Part shown: positions 1 through 7,138 of the stretch, piece after piece | Layout: the number at the start of each line of letters is the position of its first letter | Numbering within the stretch: the first letter of the stretch is position 1 | Source: Anaerolineae bacterium | GTDB lineage: Bacteria > Chloroflexota > Anaerolineae > B4-G1 > SLSP01 | Direction of reading: 5' to 3' | NCBI GenBank assembly: GCA_016928755.1 | Contig: JAFGKB010000048.1 | Location: 1-7,403, forward strand | Length of the DNA stretch: 7,403 bases | Program-made: the position numbers and the translations under genes | The notes under the pieces: model-generated | Told to the model about the DNA's origin: nothing | The model's database searches: none | What the model saw: the letters and a program-made list of their open reading frames with translations, nothing else

Positions 1-20
1 TACTAGTACCAGTCCAAGTT

Positions 21-44
21 GCAGTTTTGGCTTTGCAAAACTGC
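21..44 (-). terminator. Perfect 9-bp stem-loop downstream of the operon, possible terminator
   Basis: GCAGTTTTG (21-29) and CAAAACTGC (36-44) are exact inverted repeats around a 6-base loop. They lie immediately beyond the first stem-loop in the direction of transcription. The minus-strand sequence after it (AACTTGGACTGG) lacks a U-tract, so it is not a canonical intrinsic terminator. Because the stem is symmetrical it could act on either strand, for instance between convergent genes if one lies to the left of the window. Confidence 0.4.
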
Positions 45-45
45 C

Positions 46-64
46 CAGGCGTGCTTCACGCCCG
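46..64 (-). other. Short stem-loop 5 nt after the last stop of the operon
   Basis: GGCGTG (48-53) and CACGCC (57-62) pair around a 3-base loop. In minus-strand RNA the stem extends by a G-U wobble (47/63) and one more G-C pair (46/64) to 8 bp. The wobble exists only on the minus strand, which agrees with the direction of the operon. It may protect the mRNA 3' end or be part of a termination region, but no U-tract follows directly. Confidence 0.5.
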
Positions 65-68
65 CCTG

Positions 69-1022
69 CTAAGACTTTTGTAGTCTCAAGTCCTGGGCCA
101 AACGTACCGCGCCCAGGGCCGGCTCTTCAACCACCGTTACTGGGTCTAAGTTCAGGTGTAATTTGGTCACTGCTTTTAGAAAAGCCTCGCGTAAAGCCAG
201 ACCTTGCACCAAAACGCCCCCACCCAAGGCACAAGGCACCGGACTTTCAAGACCTAGTTGGCCGATAACTGCGTGTACCGCAAGGGCTAATTCATAACCA
301 GCTTGTGCTATTATGGATGTCGCCACAGCATCACCTTGTCCCACAGCAGCAAGGACCAAGGGGGTGAGTTGGGCAATGCCAGACCGTTTACTATCTTCTT
401 GAGCAATATGCTGGTAGATATAGGGGATTAAGTCTTGGGGAGCAGATAGGGACCAATGGGCCAAGATGCGTTGGGTCAACGCTGTCACAGAGCCACGGCC
501 ATCCGCAGACCGTGCAACAGCCCGGAGCGCAGCAAGCCCAATCGCATAGCCGCTACCCTCATCTCCTAACAGATACCCCCAGCCACCGGCACGGGCCGAG
601 ACACCGGAAGGGTGTTCCCCATAACAAAGTGAGCCTGTCCCGCAGATTAAGGCTAGGCCCCAACCATCTGGAGTGCCGGCGGACAGCAATAAAGCAGCAT
701 CATGGACAATACTGACCGGGACCCCAGGGTAACGGTCATCACACCAAGCCTGGATGATGGCACGGTCTTGAGGGCGACCGGCCCCGGCCATGCCCAGGCA
801 AATCGCGACAAGTTCCCCCTGTGACGCAATCAAGAGGGCCGCAGCAACAGCAGCATCCAAAGCGGCATAAGCTGCCTCAATGCCCACCACCTGGAAATTT
901 GATGGCCCGGCCAGTCCACGCCCGACCACGTTACCACCGACACCGGCAACGAGTGCCAGGGTTTTACTGCCACCACCGTCAATGCCCAGAACTAGGGGCA
1001 TGGGGTGCTCACTTTCGACCAT
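69..1022 (-). CDS. BadF/BadG/BcrA/BcrD-family amino-sugar kinase (N-acetylglucosamine kinase, possibly MurNAc/GlcNAc kinase MurK)
   Basis: This 317-residue protein is a cytoplasmic ATP-dependent sugar kinase of the ASKHA fold. The phosphate-binding loop DGGGSKT is at residues 15-21, an HDA motif with the likely catalytic Asp at 108, GTGS at 128-131, the family signature GGWGYLLGDEGSGY at 146-159, and a second nucleotide-binding GGGV at 267-270. Length matches bacterial and human GlcNAc kinases. The ATG at 1022 is preceded by GGAG seven bases upstream, and the frame overlaps the 3' end of murQ by 14 nt, so translation is probably coupled. Linkage to murQ, anmK and nagZ points to phosphorylation of GlcNAc released by NagZ. 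From family knowledge, Clostridium MurK belongs to this family and accepts both MurNAc and GlcNAc, so MurNAc-6-P formation for MurQ is equally possible. Sequence alone does not settle the substrate. It is the last gene of the operon. Confidence 0.88.
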   Translation of the reverse strand: MVESEHPMPLVLGIDGGGSKTLALVAGVGGNVVGRGLAGPSNFQVVGIEAAYAALDAAVAAALLIASQGELVAICLGMAGAGRPQDRAIIQAWCDDRYPGVPVSIVHDAALLLSAGTPDGWGLALICGTGSLCYGEHPSGVSARAGGWGYLLGDEGSGYAIGLAALRAVARSADGRGSVTALTQRILAHWSLSAPQDLIPYIYQHIAQEDSKRSGIAQLTPLVLAAVGQGDAVATSIIAQAGYELALAVHAVIGQLGLESPVPCALGGGVLVQGLALREAFLKAVTKLHLNLDPVTVVEEPALGAVRLAQDLRLQKS

Positions 1023-1938
1023 TCTCTAGCTCCAAGGCACGCCGGACGACACCGTTTGTATAAGCCAATCTATTACGGGCCACCTCAGGCCGCACATCTG
1101 CCAGGATAGAAACGATGGCTGTTTTAACTTCACCATCACACGCATCCAGGACGGCCCCGGCTGCGGTTTCTTCCACTTTATGCTCGGTAGCCTGAACAAC
1201 AATATTACGCGCTCGATCTCGTAGTTTGGCGTTAGTAGCCTGGAGATCGACCATCAGATTCGTATAGGTCTTACCCAGGCGAATCATAACTCCGGTGGAG
1301 AGCATATTAAGAACCATTTTCTGTGCGGTGCCGGCCTTTAGCCGGGTCGAACCACTGAGTGCCTCCGGGCCAACAACCGGAGCAATGGTAATATCGGCCA
1401 ATGCTTCCAGCGCGGTTTTAGGATTACAGGCCAAGCCCACAGTCAAAGCACCGCGCTGCTGAGCCTCACGCAGCCCCCCTAGCACATAAGGGGTACGACC
1501 ACTGGCGGCGATACCGACAACACTATCATTGGGGCCAACCTCTAAGGCTGTGATTTCTCCCGCACCGGCTACCGCATCATCTTCAGCACCTTCTATTGCC
1601 GTGGTAATAGCACGATGACCACCGGCGATCAGGCCCACAACCAAGCTAGGAGGCGTGCCGAAAGTAGGAGGACACTCAGAGGCATCTAAAACCCCTAACC
1701 GGCCAGAAGTGCCAGCCCCCATATAAATCAGCCGCCCACCACGCTGCATTCGCACGGCAATGGCATCAATAGCCATTGCAATTGCCGGCAATTGTGTCCT
1801 GACAGCATCGGCAACCCGCCGGTCCTCAGCGTTCATCATCCGCACCATATCCAGTGTGGAGACAATATCAATATCCAATGTCACCGGGTTCCGGGACTCC
1901 GTTGTATTTATACCAATATCTTCTTTAATTGTATTCAT
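1009..1938 (-). CDS. murQ: N-acetylmuramic acid 6-phosphate etherase
   Basis: MurQ cleaves the D-lactyl ether of MurNAc-6-phosphate to give GlcNAc-6-phosphate and D-lactate in the cytoplasm, the committing step of MurNAc salvage. From the ATG at 1938 the protein has 309 residues, close to the usual 300. A SIS sugar-phosphate domain carries MGAGTSGRLGVLDASECPPTF at about 73-93 and EGAEDD at 116-121. E88 and E119 align with the two glutamates (83 and 114) reported as catalytic in E. coli. Further conserved blocks are AASGRTPYVLGGL (144-156), KAGTAQKMVLNMLSTG (201-216) and NLMVDLQATN (227-236), followed by the small helical C-terminal domain. The frame runs open to a GTG at 1980, but that start has no ribosome site, and family members begin near 1938. 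AGGGAG lies 10 nt before a GTG at 1941 and 13 nt before the ATG, so the start is uncertain by one codon. It lies about 50 nt after anmK. Confidence 0.96.
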   Translation of the reverse strand: MNTIKEDIGINTTESRNPVTLDIDIVSTLDMVRMMNAEDRRVADAVRTQLPAIAMAIDAIAVRMQRGGRLIYMGAGTSGRLGVLDASECPPTFGTPPSLVVGLIAGGHRAITTAIEGAEDDAVAGAGEITALEVGPNDSVVGIAASGRTPYVLGGLREAQQRGALTVGLACNPKTALEALADITIAPVVGPEALSGSTRLKAGTAQKMVLNMLSTGVMIRLGKTYTNLMVDLQATNAKLRDRARNIVVQATEHKVEETAAGAVLDACDGEVKTAIVSILADVRPEVARNRLAYTNGVVRRALELENGRK

Positions 1939-1988
1939 CACGTTATTCACTCTCCCTAATCCCACAAATCTGAAGAACACCCCAAATA

Positions 1989-3134
1989 TTAAACTGGTGT
2001 GATATTCCCCAAAATCACCCGTCTCTTGGCTCCCGTAGCCGCCGGTAAGTTACCCGGACGATGGTGCCATGTCTCATAAGCCAAGACTGCAAAAGCCAAC
2101 GCCTCTTTAACGCTTACCGGGATACCTACCGCATCGGAAGACAGAATCCGCGCCGGAGCCACATACTCACCAAATAACTGCATTAAAGTGGGATTATGCG
2201 CTCCGCCGCCACTGACAATAATCTCTTCCGGGAATAAGGGTAAGAAGTCACGGTAGGCTTGCTCTATGGAGCGCGCCGTCAATGCGGCTAATGTGGTAAC
2301 AATATCCACAGGCTTAAGTCCTAGAGCTGTCGCACGCCGCCAGACACGCTCACCGAACTGCACGCCGAAAAGTTCCCGCCCGGTAGTCTTTGGCGGGGAT
2401 TGGCTTAAATAAGGTAATGCCAGCAATTCTGTGAGCAGGCCATCATTTATCTGACCTTGAGCAGATAGCGCGCCGTCCAAATCACAAGAGAGCGCGCCTT
2501 GTGAAGCACGATTGGCAGCGTAATCAATCAGCATATTGCCCGGTCCGGTATCAAAGGCAAAGGGATATTGGGTGGCATCACCGGCTAATATATCAGGCGG
2601 CAGATAGGTAAGGTTTGCGATGCCGCCGATGTTCTGAGCCACACGTACCCGGTGGGAATGGGTTAATAACAAAGTATCTACATAAGCGACAAGCGGCGCA
2701 CCCTGTCCCCCCGCAGCCATATCACGAGTACGGAAGTTACTCACCACGGGGACACCGGTTAATTCGGCAATAACGGCCGGTTCCCCCAGTTGTAGCGTGC
2801 CGGACTGGGGGCCAACAGGCGTATGCCAAACAGTTTGTCCATGACTGCCGATGAGGTCAAGTTGGTCGGGTCTAAGTGCCGCATCTTCAAGTGCTTTTAA
2901 CACAGCCTGGCCAAAGGCCCACCCCAAGGCAAAGTTCAACGTACAAAGATGATCCACCGTTCCTGTGTCAGGACGGTAAGCGGCGAAGATCGCATCCCGC
3001 AACGTGGATGTATAGGGGACATAAGTATGTTGTACGAGTTTCCAACGCAAAGATGGTGGACGGCCATCGAGATGCACAATGACAACATCTACCCCATCAG
3101 TGGATGTACCCGACATCAATCCAGCAACTAGCAT
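1989..3134 (-). CDS. anmK: Anhydro-N-acetylmuramic acid kinase
   Basis: AnmK opens the 1,6-anhydro ring of anhydroMurNAc while phosphorylating it, giving MurNAc-6-phosphate, the MurQ substrate. The 381-residue length is typical (E. coli has 369). Visible motifs are the N-terminal phosphate loop MSGTSTDGVD (7-16), SHGQTVWH (97-104), DMAAGGQGAPLVAYVD (138-153), NIGGIANLT (168-176), AFDTGPGNMLID (193-204) with D195 as the probable catalytic base, TGRELFG (251-257), the nucleotide loop SGGGAHNP (308-315), and a C-terminal ATGA...VLG.I.P block. The Thr in GTSTDG replaces the Leu or Met usual there, which is probably neutral. The ATG at 3134 overlaps the stop of the upstream hydrolase by 7 nt. The nearest SD-like GAGG is 13 nt away, which suggests translational coupling. 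Substrate anhydro-sugars arise from lytic transglycosylases, so the gene implies that such enzymes act on this cell's own wall or on imported wall fragments. Confidence 0.96.
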   Translation of the reverse strand: MLVAGLMSGTSTDGVDVVIVHLDGRPPSLRWKLVQHTYVPYTSTLRDAIFAAYRPDTGTVDHLCTLNFALGWAFGQAVLKALEDAALRPDQLDLIGSHGQTVWHTPVGPQSGTLQLGEPAVIAELTGVPVVSNFRTRDMAAGGQGAPLVAYVDTLLLTHSHRVRVAQNIGGIANLTYLPPDILAGDATQYPFAFDTGPGNMLIDYAANRASQGALSCDLDGALSAQGQINDGLLTELLALPYLSQSPPKTTGRELFGVQFGERVWRRATALGLKPVDIVTTLAALTARSIEQAYRDFLPLFPEEIIVSGGGAHNPTLMQLFGEYVAPARILSSDAVGIPVSVKEALAFAVLAYETWHHRPGNLPAATGAKRRVILGNITPV

Positions 3135-4276
3135 GCTATAGCTTGGGCCTCATCCACAGCCTGAACAATTGCCCGGTGGACATCCACCCGCAACTTAGAT
3201 ATGCCCCGATTTTGGCGACCGTTATAAACTTCATTGGTTAAGAGAGCAACCACAAGCTCCCGTTCTGGGTCCATCCATAATGATGTCCCGGTGAAACCGG
3301 TATGACCAAAAGCGCGCTGTGTAAACGGGTTACCACTGGCCTCTGGGTCAGGAGGCCACAGAACAAAGCCCAAACCACGTTGTGCTCCTAACCCGTCGGT
3401 ATGCAGGCGCGTCATATTAGCCACGGTCTCAGGTTTGAGTACCGGCGCGCCGTCATCCAAGAACATCTGTCCAAATGTGGCGGTGTCCTGGGCTGTGGAG
3501 AACAACCCGGCATGCCCGGCGATACCACCTAGGCGATAGGCATTCTCATCGTGGACGTGGCCCACCACGCGGTAGCCACGCCAGCGGCAAAATTCGGTAG
3601 GTGCGACATTATCCGGCGGAATACTGTCTGTAGGGATATAGCGTGTGTGTGCCAGACCGAGAGGCTCAATAACACGCTCACGCACGGCATTATCCAGGGA
3701 TAGTCCGGTAAGCGACTCAATAGCCAGGCCAAGTAAAATCAAACCGATATCGCTATACACCATATGCGCGCCAATAGGAGAAGAAAAGAAAGTGTGCAAT
3801 GCCATCTCCCTGGCTGTGGCTGCGCTCTCTTGCTGGAGCAGTGGCCGCCACGCCGGCAAGCCGGAGGTGTGGGTCAGTAAATGCCAGAAAGTGACACCGT
3901 CTGCATTCACATATTCTGTATCACCGGTCGTCACCTGAACCAGCGCACCGGGCTTGAGAGGGTCCTCATAAGGCTGGACAGGACGTTGCCCGCTAAACTC
4001 TGGTAAGACAGAACTGACAGCATCTTCAAGCGCGATAGCATCCGCCTCGACCAAGGTCATAAACGTAGTGACGGTGAAGAGTTTACTCACCGAGGCCATA
4101 TCAAAGAGGGTATCAGGCCGGGTGGATAGTAATTTGGTATCCGGGTCAAGCCAACCTAGAGCTGCGTTAAAGACTTCAGCATCACGATGACGCACAACGA
4201 GTTGCGCAGCCGGGGTTACAGTCCCAACAGCAGCATCTAATACAGCGATCACTTTAGTAAAATCCAATATACACAT
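3128..4276 (-). CDS. Serine hydrolase of the beta-lactamase/PBP fold, AmiE (YbbE)-like; probable N-acetylmuramyl-L-alanine amidase
   Basis: This 382-residue protein belongs to the Pfam beta-lactamase family (class C-like serine hydrolases). The nucleophile motif SVSK is at 62-65 (S62, K65), the second motif YSD at 174-176, and the third-strand HTG at 325-327 inside GHTGFTGT. The block VHDENAYRLGGIAGHAGLFST (241-261) typifies the subgroup with B. subtilis YbbE/AmiE and E. coli YfeW, and argues against a true antibiotic-degrading beta-lactamase. In B. subtilis, AmiE works after NagZ and removes the peptide from MurNAc-peptides; the linkage here to nagZ, anmK and murQ supports the same role by inference. 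No signal peptide is visible: the protein starts almost directly with the catalytic domain, so it is probably cytoplasmic, unlike the exported B. subtilis enzyme. The ATG at 4276 has AAGGA seven bases upstream. It starts 27 nt after the GNAT gene. A D,D-peptidase or esterase role remains possible. Confidence 0.85.
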   Translation of the reverse strand: MCILDFTKVIAVLDAAVGTVTPAAQLVVRHRDAEVFNAALGWLDPDTKLLSTRPDTLFDMASVSKLFTVTTFMTLVEADAIALEDAVSSVLPEFSGQRPVQPYEDPLKPGALVQVTTGDTEYVNADGVTFWHLLTHTSGLPAWRPLLQQESAATAREMALHTFFSSPIGAHMVYSDIGLILLGLAIESLTGLSLDNAVRERVIEPLGLAHTRYIPTDSIPPDNVAPTEFCRWRGYRVVGHVHDENAYRLGGIAGHAGLFSTAQDTATFGQMFLDDGAPVLKPETVANMTRLHTDGLGAQRGLGFVLWPPDPEASGNPFTQRAFGHTGFTGTSLWMDPERELVVALLTNEVYNGRQNRGISKLRVDVHRAIVQAVDEAQAIAC

Positions 4277-4303
4277 TTCTCATTCCTTTTTCAATGGCAG
4301 TAT

Positions 4304-5245
4304 TTACAGCGTCTTGAACAAGATATAGTACTCACGATAAGGTTCAAAGCCATACTTGCCATAAAAATCAACCAGGCTGGTCCAGTCAATCACACACCCA
4401 CGAATGCCCTCATCCCGGAGATAACGCGCCGCGCCATCAACCACAGCCGCGCCATACCCCTTACCGCGCGCATCACGACCCACACCTAGCGGGCCAAATT
4501 GTCCCCAGGGACGGGGCAAGCGATAGGGATAAAATCGCTGCATCGGATAGAGTGAATCCTCAAAGGTCACGTGACAGAAACCAACAGGGGTATCACCCTC
4601 CCACAAGAGAAGAAAGTCCGAAATACGCCCTTCCTGACGTTTGTATTCTTGGAACTCGAAGTACCAGCGACCGGGAAACTCACGCCTAAGAAAATCGGCC
4701 AAAGCCTGTTCTTCCGCAGGAGATTGTACAGGGCGCAAGATAGCACCGGTAGGCCGGGCGAGATCATCGGGATAGCGGGCTAAGTCACGAGCTACATCCC
4801 AATCAGTAGTAGTATGTTCATAACCACGTTGGGTAAAGAATGGTTGACCCGCTTTTAATTCAGCCGGCAAGCCGGGAGTGAAGGGACGCAAACTGCCGCC
4901 AAGGCGGGCACGAGTACAGCCAAGCTCCCATAACCACTCTTCCGCCCACTCAAACAAAGCAGTCCCACAGCCACGACGTTGAAAAGCAGGGCTGACGGCG
5001 ACGGCATCAATCCAGCCGGTGTCGATATCATCCTGCCCGGTGACAGCACTGACCAGGATGAAACCTACCGGCTGTCCTTCAAGCATAACAAATTGCCCTT
5101 GTTGCGCGACACCGGGTGTAGGCAATGTGTTGAAAGTGACGAAACTCGCATCAATAGCCAAATCATCCCCACACGCCATATTCCAGATACCGGCGGCTAG
5201 GGTGTGATGTTCCAGATTCTGCCGCTCAAAGTCAAGTAACTGCAT
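4304..5245 (-). CDS. Double-GNAT-domain N-acetyltransferase, possibly a glucosamine/glucosaminide N-acetyltransferase (GlmA-like)
   Basis: The 313-residue protein carries two GNAT folds. The N-terminal one spans about 1-145, with an acetyl-CoA pyrophosphate loop QRRGCGTAL at 89-97 following the beta-4 strand IDAVAVSP. The C-terminal one spans about 165-313, with GPLGVGRDARGKGYGAAVV at 251-269 (RGKGYG at 260-265) and a terminal DFYGKYGFEPYREY block. Tandem GNAT proteins of this size transfer acetyl from acetyl-CoA to amines. In Clostridium acetobutylicum a two-domain GNAT enzyme, GlmA, encoded close to nagZ, acetylates free glucosamine and glucosamine ends of wall fragments. The position between nagZ and an amidase gene suggests a similar job, but the substrate is inferred from context only. 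The ATG at 5245 has a strong site, AAGGAG six bases upstream (5252-5257). No signal peptide or membrane segment is seen, so it is cytoplasmic, as required for acetyl-CoA use. Alternatives include an antibiotic or peptide acetyltransferase. Confidence 0.82.
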   Translation of the reverse strand: MQLLDFERQNLEHHTLAAGIWNMACGDDLAIDASFVTFNTLPTPGVAQQGQFVMLEGQPVGFILVSAVTGQDDIDTGWIDAVAVSPAFQRRGCGTALFEWAEEWLWELGCTRARLGGSLRPFTPGLPAELKAGQPFFTQRGYEHTTTDWDVARDLARYPDDLARPTGAILRPVQSPAEEQALADFLRREFPGRWYFEFQEYKRQEGRISDFLLLWEGDTPVGFCHVTFEDSLYPMQRFYPYRLPRPWGQFGPLGVGRDARGKGYGAAVVDGAARYLRDEGIRGCVIDWTSLVDFYGKYGFEPYREYYILFKTL

Positions 5246-5294
5246 AGTTTTCTCCTTTGCCTACGTTATCCTAATAAAGATAGCCTTTCGATAG

Positions 5295-7112
5295 CTACTC
5301 CTGTGATTTCATAAATGACTGTAACCCTGCCCCAACAGAATAGAGGCCCGGCAATTCCACAGGTAATTTTCCACGTGGGGCAGCCGTCCCTCTCAGTACG
5401 CGGGCTAACGCATCCAAAGACGGCGGGTTGAGGCCATAAGTCGCCAGATAGGTCCTGGCTTCAGGAAAATAGAGCAGGTCATAAGGACTACGCGCTGAAA
5501 TTAGAATAATGGATGCGCCGTAATCCTCATCCTCTAACAAAGCTTGCACAAAGTCAGCCTGTTTAGGGTTCGCATAGACATCGTTAGTAGCAACGATGAT
5601 TATACGTCCATCACGTGCCATACTCTTCACCATCTGAACATCCTGGCGGCCGGGGGCATCTTGCAGTTTATAGGCACTGGTAGCCCCCAATGCCCGCGCC
5701 AAACCGGAAGCATGGGCACTCTCAACAACCAGTAATGGAGCACCATCCTCTAAGGGCAACAACCCGGCTTCATCGCGTAACAAGGTTATGCCATTGAGGG
5801 CTAAATCAGCGGCCATAGATTTATGTTCCGCCGTACCCACATTAGCGGGAACAGCGTTAACATCGACAAGTACAGGCTCCAAGATGCCGTAACGGGCTTT
5901 AGTCCATAATATGCGACGCACAGCCTCATCTAAACGTGACTCCGGGATTTTCCCTTCTTGGACCCACTCCATTATCAAATGATGAACGGCTTTATGTAAA
6001 TCATAGCTGGTGTTAAAGAGCAATATATCCGCCCCAGATTGCAAAGCGATGGCCGCAGCAAGCGGGACATGGCTGGATGGTGTGGGAGACTCTGACATAC
6101 GGGCTTCCAGGCTCTTGCCCAACGCCTGCATATCCAGGGAATCCGTAATTAGCAAGCCATCATACCCCAATTCATCCCGCAACAGCCCCGTAAGCACTTT
6201 AGATGACAAAGTCGCTGCCAACCCAGGGGTAGCATCAATGGCCGGGAATACAACATGGGCGGACATAATACCGGCGACATTGGCTTCGATGGCAGCTTTA
6301 AAAGGTACAAATTCCACACTTTCAAGCCGGTCACGGTTGTGGGGGACCACAGGCAAATCATGGTGGGAATCCAGAGCCACATCACCATGCCCCGGAAAGT
6401 GCTTGCCAAAAGCTAAGATATTCTGGGATTGTAAACCCGCTATATAAGCAACACCAAAATCAGCAACAAGGTCAGGCTCAGAACTAAAAGAGCGGATCCC
6501 AATAACGGGATTCTGGGGATTGTTATTCACATCTAAAACAGGGGCGAAATCGGTGTTAATGCCTACGGCGCGCATTTCCTCCGCCAAGAGCCATGCCGCA
6601 CGCCGGGCATTTTCCGGGTCACCGGTCGCACCCAAGGTCATACCGCCGGGGATTTCAGTGAAACCGGTTTTTTCGGTAAAACGGGCCACCCGCCCCCCTT
6701 CCTGGTCAATAGCCATAAACAAGCCCGGTGACCCACTGTCTAACGCGGTCGTCTGCATAGCATTGGTGAGTTCGGCCACTTGAGTTGGAGAACTTACGTT
6801 ACGGCCAAAGAAGATGATCCCACCGATATGATATTCGGTTATCATTTGGCGCAGAGCCGGCACCAATCCCGTACCGTAGAAATTGATGAGCATCACCTGA
6901 CCGACTTTTTCCTCCAGCGTCATTCCAGCCAGCAGTTCCTCAACCTGTCGTTCCAATTCCAATGGATCCGTAGAAGTGGCCGGCACGACTTGAGTAGCAA
7001 CCGGCTGTATTGGCGATACGGACTTATTATCTGACATAGGTAAACACCTCACAGTTAAAATTATGCTAAGACACAAACCCAGAACTCGGTAAGTTTTTAA
7101 AGAGAAAGGCAT
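5295..7112 (-). CDS. nagZ: Two-domain glycoside hydrolase family 3 beta-N-acetylglucosaminidase (NagZ type), possibly exported
   Basis: The enzyme hydrolyses terminal beta-1,4-GlcNAc from GlcNAc-MurNAc or GlcNAc-anhydroMurNAc fragments. From the ATG at 7112 it has 605 residues: a hydrophobic N-terminal segment (about 10-21), a Pro/Thr/Val-rich linker (27-50), a GH3 barrel (about 52-412) and a GH3 C-terminal domain (about 430-590). DQEGGRV is at 136-142. The NagZ signature KHFPGHGDVALDSHHD is at 237-252, with D248 and H250 forming the acid/base dyad, and LITDSLDM contains the nucleophile D324. The two-domain form resembles exported B. subtilis NagZ, not the 341-residue single-domain E. coli enzyme. 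Start choice is open. The 7112 ATG has AGGTG 4 nt upstream and includes a signal-like segment, but the candidate lipobox (LTVRC, C23) has a non-standard Arg at -1. An internal ATG at 7037 has a better GAGGTG site and gives a cytoplasmic 580-residue form. A TTG at 7166 is unlikely. This is the first gene of the operon; function is secure, localisation is not. Confidence 0.93.
   Translation of the reverse strand: MPFSLKTYRVLGLCLSIILTVRCLPMSDNKSVSPIQPVATQVVPATSTDPLELERQVEELLAGMTLEEKVGQVMLINFYGTGLVPALRQMITEYHIGGIIFFGRNVSSPTQVAELTNAMQTTALDSGSPGLFMAIDQEGGRVARFTEKTGFTEIPGGMTLGATGDPENARRAAWLLAEEMRAVGINTDFAPVLDVNNNPQNPVIGIRSFSSEPDLVADFGVAYIAGLQSQNILAFGKHFPGHGDVALDSHHDLPVVPHNRDRLESVEFVPFKAAIEANVAGIMSAHVVFPAIDATPGLAATLSSKVLTGLLRDELGYDGLLITDSLDMQALGKSLEARMSESPTPSSHVPLAAAIALQSGADILLFNTSYDLHKAVHHLIMEWVQEGKIPESRLDEAVRRILWTKARYGILEPVLVDVNAVPANVGTAEHKSMAADLALNGITLLRDEAGLLPLEDGAPLLVVESAHASGLARALGATSAYKLQDAPGRQDVQMVKSMARDGRIIIVATNDVYANPKQADFVQALLEDEDYGASIILISARSPYDLLYFPEARTYLATYGLNPPSLDALARVLRGTAAPRGKLPVELPGLYSVGAGLQSFMKSQE
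7045..7050 (-). promoter_or_regulatory. Shine-Dalgarno site for the alternative internal nagZ start
   Basis: GAGGTG on the minus strand sits 7 nt before the ATG at 7037-7035. It is the best ribosome site in the nagZ 5' region and competes with AGGTG (7121-7117), which is only 4 nt before the ATG at 7112. Use of the internal start would remove the hydrophobic N-terminal segment and give a cytoplasmic enzyme. The site also creates an AGG arginine codon directly before the candidate lipobox cysteine of the long form. Confidence 0.5.
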
Positions 7113-7138
7113 CAGACACCTACTTGTATGGAGACGAA

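Noticed and set aside
1..8. Palindrome TACTAGTA at the window edge
   Set aside because: It is only 8 bp, at the edge, with no partner repeat or mobile-element end nearby.
1939..1980. N-terminal extension of MurQ from a GTG at 1980
   Set aside because: There is no ribosome site before 1980, the extra 14 residues have no family counterpart, and a purine-rich site lies further downstream before 1941/1938.
3645..3938. 97-residue plus-strand frame
   Set aside because: It is antisense to the conserved serine hydrolase coding sequence and shows no family features.
3128..4276. Antibiotic-resistance class C beta-lactamase
   Set aside because: The subgroup-specific blocks and the wall-recycling operon fit an AmiE-like enzyme better, and no export signal is visible.
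5246..5294. Possible terminator between nagZ and the GNAT gene
   Set aside because: Only a weak 4-bp TAGC/GCTA pairing and a GATAGC direct repeat are seen; there is no GC-rich stem with a U-tract, and the next gene has a strong ribosome site, so the operon continues.
6010..6447. 145-residue open frame on the plus strand
   Set aside because: It lies fully inside nagZ on the opposite strand, has no recognisable motif, and covers the highly conserved GH3 catalytic region; it is a shadow frame.
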